NCBI RefSeq assembly: GCF_037975245.1 | Contig: NC_092574.1 | Location: 17,461,213-17,525,212, forward strand | DNA: 64,000 bases | DNA from: Apostichopus japonicus | Lineage: Eukaryota > Echinodermata > Holothuroidea > Aspidochirotida > Stichopodidae | Reading direction: 5' to 3' | In this document: positions 46,415 through 56,994 of the stretch, one piece after another | Position numbering within the stretch: the first letter of the stretch is position 1 | Layout: each line of letters opens with the position of its first letter | The notes under the pieces: model-generated | What the model saw: only the letters and a program-made list of their open reading frames with translations | Told to the model about the DNA's origin: nothing | Database searches by the model: none | Position numbers and translations under genes: made by a program

Positions 46415-46759
46415 ATGGATGGATCAAATTCACAACAGACTGTGCAAGATTATTGCCAGCTGTTAATGTCCCACTTACAGCCTGCTATTGACATCGTGCA
46501 CAGGGTTCTTGTTAGCAACCAGGATTTGCCCCGACCAGTAGCCGTGCATAGTTTCGTCGTTGGGCCTAGCGCCGGTCAAACACAGACAGACAGTGACATG
46601 CCAAGTACTATAGTACTGGGCCTGCTTGCCCTAGTACCAGTGGTAGGTCTAACACATTTTGCAGACCAGCCAGCCACTCAATTTTCAAGACCAGCCCTGG
46701 CCATATCTGCAAATCAGACACCACGCATTGGGCCTTTCAGCGCGGAGGAGCAAGAGTGA
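46415..46759 (+). CDS. Unidentified exon-like frame inside the foldback element
   Basis: 114 codons beginning MDGSNSQQTVQDYCQLL, with an adequate start context (GGCAACATGG). At its end GAGCAAGA is followed by a perfect donor GTGAGTA at 46756, which suggests a first coding exon rather than a complete gene. The C-terminal half is Pro/Ser/Thr-rich. I do not recognise the family. Confidence 0.35.
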   Translation: MDGSNSQQTVQDYCQLLMSHLQPAIDIVHRVLVSNQDLPRPVAVHSFVVGPSAGQTQTDSDMPSTIVLGLLALVPVVGLTHFADQPATQFSRPALAISANQTPRIGPFSAEEQE

Positions 46760-47459
46760 GTATTGCCTATTCCTAAACAAAATTGGCCTTTGTATTTTTA
46801 TTATCTTTGCGGTCATAGGTTAGACGTAGAAAGCAAATGTTTGAAAACTTCAAATTTGTAGATTTTAAAGGCCTAACGTTCAAGTTAGGCAATAAGCCAA
46901 TCAATAGACACATGAAATAAAAAAATGACAAACAATAAATAAAAACAACCACAAAATGGAGTAAAAAAGCTTCAATACTAAGCTGGCGCATGCAGAGACA
47001 GGAAACATGGACATATCAACTTTTTAGACACATGCCTACAGTTATTTATTTCATTTCAAACATTTCAGTAAGCTTAAAGGTATGTTGTATTGGCCCCACA
47101 TTCGCCCGATTTTCAAATATGGTCAAATTCAGTCTAAAAATTCAGAAAGTGTGTTATTAGCACTCTGGCGGAAATAATAGGGATATAATAACATGCTTTG
47201 TTTGTTGGAGGAGTATAATTGGATGCATGGAAGCTTTCTTGACAGAGTTACTCAATCTTCCTCTTTGTGAGATTCTTCATTTAAATATACACAAGTATTA
47301 CTTGTACAAGTAGTACTTACACAAGTATACACTGCTGTATCTTGTTCACCTATAGCTGAATATTTCATAGTTTTGGAACTCTCTTAAATAGAAATATTTT
47401 TCAGGAAATCTTACTTTACTTTTGTTGTGTCCTTTATACGTCCCCTACACTCCAAAGAC

Positions 47460-47632
47460 TACGGAAGCTTAAATGTGCCAAAATTGTTCAATTGCTCAGA
47501 TGGAATGAAGTGAACAATTGAACATTTTGCAGAAAAATGTTGAATTGACGAGATATGTTAAGTTGCAAATTAAACATTTTGCAGAAAATTGTTCAATTGC
47601 TCAGTTAAAGTAACTGAGCAATTTAACATTTC
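47460..47632. repeat. Hairpin-forming repeat cluster
   Basis: The word TTGTTCAATTGCTCAG occurs twice (about 47484 and 47588), and AACATTTTGCAGAAAA occurs twice. The segment 47587-47631 is an inverted repeat with a ~20-bp imperfect stem around the loop AAG (CAATTGCTCAGTTA / TAACTGAGCAATT). It lies inside the foldback element. Confidence 0.7.
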
Positions 47633-47927
47633 TCTGAGTTTTGATAAGATATTATCTTGTTATCTAATAAACAGTTTACTGAAAAATGTCAACTTATGGG
47701 GCAAAGTTTTTCTAATGTTGATGGCACTTTTCAGCTTCCGTAAAAGACTGATTGTTTGTGCAAAATTTTATCTATATAACCTAGAAATATGATAGTGACA
47801 TCATAGATCCCATGGAGTTCTTGAATGACACACCCAAAATATGGTCCAAATTTCTTTAATTGCAGGAAAGCACAATTTTATTCTATTAAATTGATCAAAT
47901 AGGGGTTTACTTGTACTTAATTCACAG

Positions 47928-48136
47928 GTCATGCATTCGGGAGAGTGAGTGGTGGTGGTTGCAAGAGGCAACGTAAGCATATATTTTATGATTACTGGAT
48001 GGCAGAAAGCACAGTGAATCATTATCATTGTAGTGTTGGGATGTGTGTATGTGATAAACCTTGCATCACTGGTGAGCATGATATCTTTAGGCACCAGCCT
48101 AAACCTGTAAAAACTCCAGTTTTTGTTCACTTTTAA
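47928..48136 (+). CDS. Unidentified exon-like frame with Cys/His spacing
   Basis: After a possible acceptor (TTAATTCACAG at 47917-47927) a frame reads HAFGRVSGGGCKRQRKHIFY and later HCSVGMCVCDKPCITGEHD before a stop at 48134. Cys and His residues are clustered as in zinc-binding modules, but no family is recognised. It does not join in frame with 46415-46755 by the simplest splice. Confidence 0.3.
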
Positions 48137-49199
48137 TAAGGTGGTCTTCCCGGCAAACCTGTCCGACAGATTGGTGATGAGAATGAGTTACTCAAATCTC
48201 TCTCACTTGCAGTAATACCCATAGAAAATAGACGATTTGCTTCAATTATGCTTTGAAGGACACCGTCAGGGAGTATTGCCTCGTATTCGCAGTATCTCGG
48301 CCATAAACTATCTAAACGGTATTATACTAGTATAAAATCTGATCCACGGTCAGTTATGTAGTTTTCAAACTGTTGCAGAACAAACATTAAACGTTCGTTT
48401 ATACTAGCGAATACATTTTGCTAGCTATATAAGTTGAAGATCAAAGACGAGATGTTGCCATTTTCTATGCACTAACAGGACGTTTGACAACGCTAATATC
48501 GCTGGTGGTCTATTCAATTGGAGGTCAGTGGTGAACTTATTTTGGACAGGAGAAATTTATTTTGGACGGGAGATATTTATTTTGGACGGGATTTATTTCC
48601 TGGGGTAAGTTTTTTGTAAGGACGGGATGCGGGATGAATTTATATCGGACGGGGTAGATTTTATACGTGAGGGGTAAACTGGGTGTCGACATAGTCAACT
48701 TATTTTTGATGATGAAAATTTGTTCTTGATGGAGTAAACTAATTTTTGATGTGATGTAGTAAATTTATTTTGATGTGATTTAGTAAATTTATTTTGATGG
48801 AGTAAATCAATTTTTTGATGGATAAAATTGTCCTTGAAGAATTTTTTTGGGGATGGAATAAATATTTTTTAATACAGTACATTTATTTTTAATGGAGAAA
48901 ATTTATTTTTGCTGTAATTTATTTTTATAATATGTTTTTGCGTTCATGGCCGCCCATAGTATGATATACAGTTATAAGTAAGTCAGAAAAACAAGAACCG
49001 TGCGTGGGATGTACGTTGCAAATCTCATGCGGAATCTTTTTAGTTCATTTGCGGTCATTGCATACAACCGTGGCTTTGAAGGGGTAATTATCACTTTAGT
49101 GTGCCAACATATTCTTTACCTGATGTCATGCGTTAATATAAGCATAATAATCTATTTTTTCTATTACGCCTCCGGTCGATACAATGCTTAGTGAAAGTA

Positions 49200-49222
49200 G
49201 GGGGGAGGGGGGGGGGGGGGTA
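49200..49222. repeat. G-rich run in tandem unit 2
   Basis: A run of Gs (GGGGGGAGGGG then about a dozen more). Unit 1 has only AAAGGGGAAAAG at the matching place, so the run expanded in unit 2 after duplication. Confidence 0.7.
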
Positions 49223-50100
49223 AAGAAAGGAATTTCTGTACCAAAGAATAAGGCAAAAAATATACAATTGTAGATACTGAAATATATTGAAATATATAGT
49301 TTTAGAGACAGAAAATAAAAAACGAAACGTTAATATTATAACCAATTATAATAAGAACCGTATATAGATTATAACAACTTTGACATGAACAATTTAACTG
49401 TGACATTAAGGCCAATAAATGTATTTTCAATGTCATTCTTGCCTTTTTTCTCTTTTCGTAGCAAGACAGGTGGGTGCGGGGTGGGGATGGAGGTGGTTGG
49501 ATCCGAAGTAATACTAAGAACTTATAATTTTAAAGTAAAAAAATAAGAAAAATTGACAATAAAATAATAATTCTCCGAGGAAAGAAGTACGGTATACATA
49601 TATTTAATATTTGTTTATACCATGGAACCAAGAAGATACCGTATGATTCAATCATTAGTCTTATCATTATTAACACCGGATTGGTCAAGAGTGGATTACC
49701 AAAAGTATACCAGTAACTGGTACTAATTTAAATTAACTGCATATATACATATCGATATACTATTTGAAAGGCGAACCAGTTGACAGGTTTAATAGCCGGA
49801 AGCCACTCCTCGAGAAGCAGCACTAATTCAGCGCAAATTGATGTAAGTAAGCATTGAGTTTGAAAATAACCTAATTTGAAAGTTCGGTTAATGGATGGTA
49901 TGTGGGTTAAGAACACATAAATGATATGATGTCAACTAAGGCCGGGACAAAGCTAGACCTCTGTTGTAGTAGGGGGAGGGGGTCCTATGCTAGGGGAGGT
50001 GGTAGGCAGAAATTAGCTAAGTTTTAAAAGATTTTTTTTTGGCCATTTTTGCTTTGGTGTGGGAAGGGGATAACAGACATTTGGAGTACGGGCCCTCGAT

Positions 50101-53100
50101 CCGTGTGGTACTCCCGGGCCGTTGTTCGACGTAGATTTTTATTGATTGTTGCACTGGCAGGACTTTATGCCGAATTGGCACAAAATTGTGTATTAGTAAG
50201 GTCATGCCTGCCTACAGGACACAGAGACTATTTAAGATGTAGCCTCTACATGGTTAGTGTGCAGGCCGGGTGCACGTATATCAGGTTTACTAGTGACCGT
50301 GAGAGGGAGTTGCAGAAAACTATATAGCTACATATCGATAGTACTGAAACTTGATACCGAAATAGCGGCGCATAAGATAAGATTGTGAAAAGGTTAAGAA
50401 ATCCAGCGAGCCACGAAACGTGCCAATTAAATTTATCCACTCACAAAAACAGCTTATTATGAGCAAAATTATATTTGCCAAACAGAAAAACAAAACTCGA
50501 GAAGCTAGGGCCGTCCCTCGATCTACCCCTTCCTTGTATTTGTCAGTGCGGTTCAGTAAACCTTAACAAGTAGGCTCGTTCGCGGTGTTTAATCTTCGTG
50601 TACTTATATTTGGTTTCCTACGAGGTAATTGTAGAAACAACAGCCGTGGCATATACGAAGATTGATCTACGTTTTTTTCCACTCCGTTCAACTACTTCAA
50701 AATAATACACCAAAATAGACAAAATATTTAACAGATACGGTACAGTTGTGACTTATTTCAAATTTCTAAACTCATACCTTCAATGATTATTAAATAACAT
50801 TTAATAGCAGCAACATAAACTTAAACTTCATCAGTCACAGGTCAGTTTATATATTCAGCATGATATTATATAGAACAATACATATATCCCATTTCAAACA
50901 TCATTTTAGGCTTTCGAACTTGCAAACATTTAAAAAAATATGTGTACAATACAGAACTCTTGAATCCAAGAAATAAAGTTAAGCAATGAATTCTGATAAA
51001 AAAAACTTCGTATCACCTAAATGCAGTTTCAACCATGGAAATGGTCTGTATAAGCTTCCGTCATAAGCTACACGTTGACAATTTACACGTAAACACGTGA
51101 ACACGCAGCCCCTTAACAAAGATATGTTATAATGTCGAGAGTACTAGACACCTGACATTATGTAATAAAGCGCAGCTTTATGTTTAAAATGGCGGCCATG
51201 AAGATTTTCGTTTTCCTTTAATGTATAAACAATTGCGATCATATTTCTAATATTATCAGTGATAAGATGAACATCAAATATCTTTGTATGAAAGGACAGA
51301 ATGTTACCGATAAAAGAGATTGGATGATGGCTTTGAAATATAAGATAGATCAAGGCTACATCTGTCGCATTCTTGCATGCGTTAAATATAACAGTGATCC
51401 ATCTAGCTTCTCTGATGTTAACAAATCATTGGGAGTACTTGTACAACACCACTGTTAGTGTAGATCAGTGTACAACACAGGTACCCATTGCCAACTTGAA
51501 GTTATTTTGTTGTCTTGACGTAACCATAAGTGTAAGCACTACAGTACAATTGAGAGCTACATTTGATTGTTTTCCACAGAAGCAATGTAGCCGAAGTTCT
51601 TCTTAGCAGTACCTTTCAAAATTTGTACTTAATTATATTACGGCATTTGTAGTTAAATTCTGCTCGAGGATTTGTAAGTATTAACAGTTCTATTTAATTT
51701 AAAGCAAATACATTCTAGACTAGGTCTTCGCAGAACTGATACGTGCACAAACAAATCATATAAACTATCCAGTCCTAATGATATAATTGTATGTATGTAT
51801 TTATTATGTATTTTAGATCCTCCTGCAAGCAGGAACTCGCAAAGAAGCCATCATTGACTTATCAAAGCCGCAAGCTGACCGAACTCAGTCTCTTAGATTC
51901 ATATTTAACGTCCATGATTATGAATTGTCAATTGTCAACAACTCTGTAACTGGACGGCATACATGATAATCTTGGAGTAACTTGAACCCGGGACATTATG
52001 AATGTGGAATGTATGCAGCTACTGTAGGCCAGAGCCAAATTTTATTATTTGTCACAGAAGACCACAAACATTATGAACATGAATTTTAATTACTACACAA
52101 TGGAATAATGATACCTGTCATGAAATCTTCAAATAAATTTGTCTGGTCATAAACACTGGAGTTAAAAATTCTGGAGGCTGCCTTGATTTATTCTTTAGAA
52201 TTTCTCGATGGAGCCCAAATTGTTAAATGCAAATTTGTGAATCAAGGCAAGTATCGGACCCCAACTCACCTGGCTTTACTGGCATTCTCTTAAAATCTTA
52301 GGGAATTTAACGCTCTCCCATTTTCATGTAGCAATCTACCTGCAAAATTTGATTTCTAAAATGTTGTCTTTATTGTGATCAGAAACGGGCAGTGCACAAT
52401 GTATGTTTTAAGCCTGTGGTAGCTCTAAACTTGGAGAAAATTCAAATTTTGGGGAAGAATTTTGTATAAATGCCTATGCCATTGTGTTCTGCTGTGTCCA
52501 GGTAAGCATGACAATTAATTGTAAATAGCCCAAAAATGTTTCTATGGTACAAGTTTTTTAAAGTTTTCTCTTCATCATGTTTTAGTTGTGATTTGCCCAA
52601 GTGCCCATGTTTTATGCTAAATCTCCCTATTTTGTGGGAAGGAAAATTTTAATCCCCTTATTATTGTGAAAGACATTTCTGGCAGGTCTGAAAAGTTATA
52701 TTTCGCTGGACATCAATGATTTGCAATGACTTTTATTTTCATATTTGATTTTGTCAGTTTAAAGGCAAAAAGGGTACAAAGTCAAAACCGTATGTAATTT
52801 TGCAATTTATATGTTTGACTTAATCAATTGTGAACTATTGTACAGTAATAATCTGCTCTTTTATCGATGTATTTATGTATTTATCGATACTTGTTCCAAT
52901 TCCCTGAACTGAATAGATCTGCATTGTCATTGAGAAACCATTTACAGTCCGATGAATTCTGCTCAGTTTTGAAGCTCACTTTGAAACAAAGTTATTACAC
53001 AGAAACAAGAAATGATTTAATAGTACCTGGCTTACTAGTATCTACAACTCCATTTTTTTTAAGTTAAAGAGTACAGTATGGCCAAAGGAGATTGGGGTAT

Positions 53101-53459
53101 TAAATCAACAATTGTCCCCTTTCATTGGACTTATTGTGGCATAAACTGTAATGGGAAGGGGGTGGGTATTCATTCTTACAAGCCCATCCCATCCCCCCCC
53201 AAGAAAAAATAATTATAAGTACACCCAAAGGTAATCGCCCATATTGTGATAATATTATATCATATTGTAAATTTTTACATGGTATAGTAATTATGTATAT
53301 ATGTTAAATAAATAGTGGGGTTTTGCAAATGCCTACCAGCAGAAGACCAATATACCATGGATTAAGTTACCACCGTGATCTAAAGTACTTAGTTAACTGC
53401 AAATCTGTGTTATCTGATACCTAGCTTTAATAATATGATCTTCGTTATCTTGCTATATA
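50101..53459. other. Spacer, no gene established
   Basis: Mostly AT-rich DNA. One segment at 51816-51966 is open and exon-like (see findings). No domain, RNA gene or complete repeat was recognised in the rest. Confidence 0.4.
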
Positions 53460-55208
53460 CAGGCGCGTATCCAGGGGGGGGGGCGTTGGGGGCGCGTGCC
53501 CCCGGGTAAGAAAAAGAGGAGAGAAAAAAAAGAGGAGAAAAAAGAGGGAAAGAAGGGGAGGAAAAAAGGGAAAAGAAAAAGACGAAAAAAGGGAGAAAAG
53601 GAGGGAGTAAAAGAAAAACGTCAAGACACCGGGAAGAGAAATAGGAAGAGTGTCATCATTACAGCTCTGATCCCTATGATATGCACATGGTCGGGTAGCA
53701 TGTGACGGATCGAAGATTTCGGAAGGGGCGTGCGCCTCACCCTAACCCTTACACCGACAACTCTATTTTTGACGTTTCCATTTTTCCTCTCTCACTAATG
53801 TATCTATATATATACTATAAATGGTCAATCATAACGTGTGTGTGTATGGACGCCTTAAACAATTGTGCTATGAAACCAACTGTGGCTGGTCTCGAACGAG
53901 TCGTCGGGAACATGACGCATTTCGGGAAGGGGCGACCGCCCCCCCCCCCCTCCGAGCATATTTTTATGATATCGCTAGTGATTTCAAAATAGAAAATGCT
54001 TAGATGCAACTAACAAGGCATGGGAAGTGTCATATCCAGCGATCTGGGAGGCATTTTCGGCCAAAATTTTCTTGTACGCTTCGCGCCAACTAGTGGTGGC
54101 GCTACGCTCAGATAGTTTGCCTACAGGCTTCGCCCCTCCCTTGGCAAATTATTCGCTACACGCCTGTTCGTATTTGTAAAGCAAACAGCAGATATCACAT
54201 CATTTCAGTGAGCATCAAAATGGAGGTTCCAGGATGAACAGCTTCAAAACTGTCGATGTGTGTAGTCATAGGAACCCAATTTGAGTTGGGGGGGATGTAA
54301 CGACTTGGCCGAAAAATATAACCTAACCTAGTACGTGGAAATTGCGCAATATACCGCGGGATGCTAATGTAAACAACAAAATGTCTTATGTAGATGGAGA
54401 AAAATCATGGAGGTCCAATTATGTCAAATTATCTTTTACATTAGTAATGGCGAATTAGTCGGCCAAGCTTAGAACTTAATTTTAATTATCAAGGAGATAT
54501 TTTTTAAACTATTCCCCCCCCCCCCCCGCCTCCTACGCCTATGTGTGTAGTGTTCGCTTTCGGAAATATCTGGTATTTTTTTCATTTTCTTCAACCAGTT
54601 TTATCATAGCCGTTATAAAAGGATTTAATATTTGTACACCAATAAATTAACTGTGTCTGAATTTTCGAAAATTTCCTTACCAACATTATTCATCATATTT
54701 CCATCTACTTGTGTGATTTTGACCGGTCTGTAAGGGGTGAAGGAGGTTTTTGTATATTGGTTGTCCATAGATGACATTTGTTGCAACATTGTGGGTATGT
54801 TTTGAAGTGAGTTTATTCACGAGAAATGTGAATTTTCAAATTCTGAACAAATAATGGGCTGAAAACCTTGAAAAGTGGGGCTGTCGGGTATTGTGGGCCG
54901 CAACGTAGAATCACCTACAAAAGCAATGATCCAAAGGAAATATGATGAGGTCGAACATGATGTGTGACTGGTGACAATCCTCAAAAAGGTTATGGATGGG
55001 GGAAAAAAAACTATTTGGAAATACTTGGTTCTCAGGCAAAAGTGTACATCTGGTTGGTCATTTTCAAGCCTGAGAAGTGCCATTTCCGGTGATCTGGCGG
55101 GTATTAAAACCAGAAATTTTCTTGTACGCTGCGCGCCAACCGATGGTGGCGCTCCGCTTAGATAGTAATTCGCGCCCCCCGGGTTACAAAATCCTGGATA
55201 CGCCCCTG
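53460..55208 (+). mobile_element. hAT-like element, long form, copy 5, with nested insertion
   Basis: CAGGCGCGTATCCAGGGG at the left and ATCCTGGATACGCCCCTG at the right, flanked by ATATA on both sides. It shares the GA tract and the sequence CGACTTG.CCGAAAAATATA with copy 3, and the same 3' block. About 600 bp (53680-54288) is absent from copy 3 and includes another short family member. A 177-codon reverse frame here is element sequence, not a host gene. Confidence 0.78.
53921..54166 (+). mobile_element. hAT-like MITE, copy 6, nested in copy 5
   Basis: Shares ATTTTTATGATATCGCTAGT and the CGCTACGCTCAGATAGTTT block with copies 2 and 4, and ends CTACACGCCTG. Its left terminus is lost: the sequence begins GGGAAGGGGCGACCGCC. 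Confidence 0.65.
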
Positions 55209-56053
55209 ATATATATATAGTGTATTGTACTTTATAGTTTAAGATAACAGAATGAAGCTCGTTAAAAACAACTTGGTTGCACTTTTGAAGAACATTGTAC
55301 TGTATGTAGAGCAGATCTGTGTTAGGGGATGTATCTTCTGTGAAAAACAATCTTTGCTGAAATTCAAGCTGTTTCTTTCTGTTGAATTTTGATCAATGTC
55401 AAGAACTATAACCCCATAAAGATGAAGCTCATTGTGAGCAAGACAATTTTCAAGGAATTTTAGATGCGTAAATTTTTAAAAAAAATAAATAAATTTCCAG
55501 ATAAAGGAATGTGGTAAATGCTTACATAAATATGCATCTAGAAGATAATATATTTAGAATTGATGTTATTATCAACAATTCTCTTTTGGAAACAGACCTA
55601 TGTGAATAACTCTTTCGATGCTGTTCTATTTACTACAGTATACTGTAATAGAATTCTCTAACAAAGTATTAACAATGTCATTTGTTCCACTTGAAGTCTG
55701 AAACAAAGGGTTGAAATTGATTTCATTTGCTCTTTGCACAATTGCTATGAAGACAACACTGGGAAAAAAGTGTCCTGGGCAATGAAACGTTGGATGTCAA
55801 ATCAAGTTTATCATTTACATGCTGATAAACCTTCACTTAAAGGGTATCATAGAACTTGTATGATGGAATGCGATCTTATTTAATCACTGCAAAATTTCCC
55901 GCTTCGCAATTTGACAGTCACTTTGTTATTGTATATTAGTCAATGGTTTCATCGTTTGATTTTGTACATGCACGTTATAGGAATACTGTATCACTACATG
56001 CTTCTGTTGCGCACAAGCCAATGTGATGTCAGGTTTCATAATAACTAAGTATT

Positions 56054-56198
56054 GTGTGTTCCTGTAAAGGTATTTCAAAGTGCTTGTTTTTCACAGAGGA
56101 CTGCAGAGGATGCAAGTCTTTCGGTGTGGACGCAAACAATTTTTAGGATGTTGCGTTCTATGGATGCAAGTGTTAAAATCTTAGAAAAAATACTGCCC
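56054..56198 (+). repeat. Direct repeat, left copy (flanks ZIP gene)
   Basis: About 145 bp similar to 59048-59197: GTGTGTTCC, AAAGTGC.TGTTTT, GATGTTGCGT and GGTGGATGCAAG-type words occur in the same order in both. Confidence 0.55.
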
Positions 56199-56263
56199 TA
56201 CTTTAAGTTATAGTAGTCCAGGGCTCATTCTACTGTATGTACATCCACTATATATACTGTAAA

Positions 56264-56365
56264 TACTATATATAGCATTCATGTACATACATATGTGTAC
56301 ATGCACATATACACACACACACGTACACGCATTCATGTACATGAATGAATGCTATATAGTGTAGT
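56264..56365. repeat. Inverted repeat with CA-rich loop
   Basis: CTATATATAGCATTCATGTAC is mirrored by GTACATGAATGAATGCTATA about 60 bp on, with ACACACACAC between the arms. It can form a long hairpin or cruciform. Confidence 0.7.
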
Positions 56366-56994
56366 ACAGTAGTTCTGTACTATTGTTATCACACAGTCTG
56401 GAATATACTTTGAAGTATTCCTATTTTGTGCAGCAATTTGAAGTTTCTTAAATATCTCTTAATATAATACCATGGTCTCTGTATATCTTCCCTGCTATAC
56501 GTCTTTGAATCAAACAGAATAAGAGATGGTAAAGGTTGCTGGGATCACATGCCATAATGCCCCGACCATCAGAGTCTGCCATTTGTTTAAAAATCGTAAC
56601 TAAGGTCTGCGGAGTCTAAATATGTGAGAATGACACAACAGCCTGCCTTATTGTAATTGTGTAAAAATCTCCAACCAGTGGGTACGGTAACAGGTCCTGT
56701 GCTCTTCAAACTATCAAGCTGTTCTATCATACACCTTCAGTGTATTAATACTTTCTGTGCACTGTAAATCAGCAAGCCATAGAACGCTGTGCATCTCATC
56801 TATATATATATATGTCCATGGTATATTAACAAAATATACCAAATTTCTATTTGCAGGGTGAAATGAGCTAACTTTTGTGTTTTCTTGTCATCAGATTTAC
56901 AGATTGTGCTTGAATATTATTTTGCAGTTTTAGTAGCAATAATTTATTACTTTGTTTTTGTTCATTTTCAGAATTTCAACTACTTTGAATCAAG

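Larger units (their letters stand above)
44635..48958. mobile_element. Foldback-like element with long subrepeat-rich inverted arms
   Basis: The ends are TATGGGCGGCC and its reverse complement GGCCGCCCATA. Both arms (left about 44635-45590 including a nested insertion, right about 48500-48958) consist largely of variants of CATCAAAAATAAATTTACT and CCGTC.AAAATAAAT, and end at a common GACCTCCA.TTGAATG. Long inverted arms built of short subrepeats are the hallmark of foldback elements, such as the TU elements described in sea urchins. The interior (about 2.9 kb) has exon-like open frames of unknown identity. No clean target duplication was seen. Confidence 0.7.
44571..50100 (+). repeat. Tandem unit 2, split by a 4.3-kb foldback-like element
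   Basis: It starts TTTTGATCATACAGCATTGG and is interrupted at 44635. It resumes at 48959 and runs to about 50100 (ACGGGCCCTCGATC). A further stretch of about 275 bp (49249-49525) has no match in unit 1. With both extras removed the unit is about 0.93 kb, the same size as unit 1. Confidence 0.8.
55209..56971. other. ZIP upstream region
   Basis: Holds a dispersed direct repeat (56054-56198) and an inverted repeat around a CA tract (56264-56365), and probably the 5' UTR exon of the ZIP gene, which could not be located. The acceptor TTCATTTTCAG ends at 56971. Confidence 0.5.

Noticed and set aside
54817-55350. 177-codon reverse open frame
   Set aside because: It lies mostly inside a hAT-like element copy and shares its sequence with other copies; no host protein domain is present.
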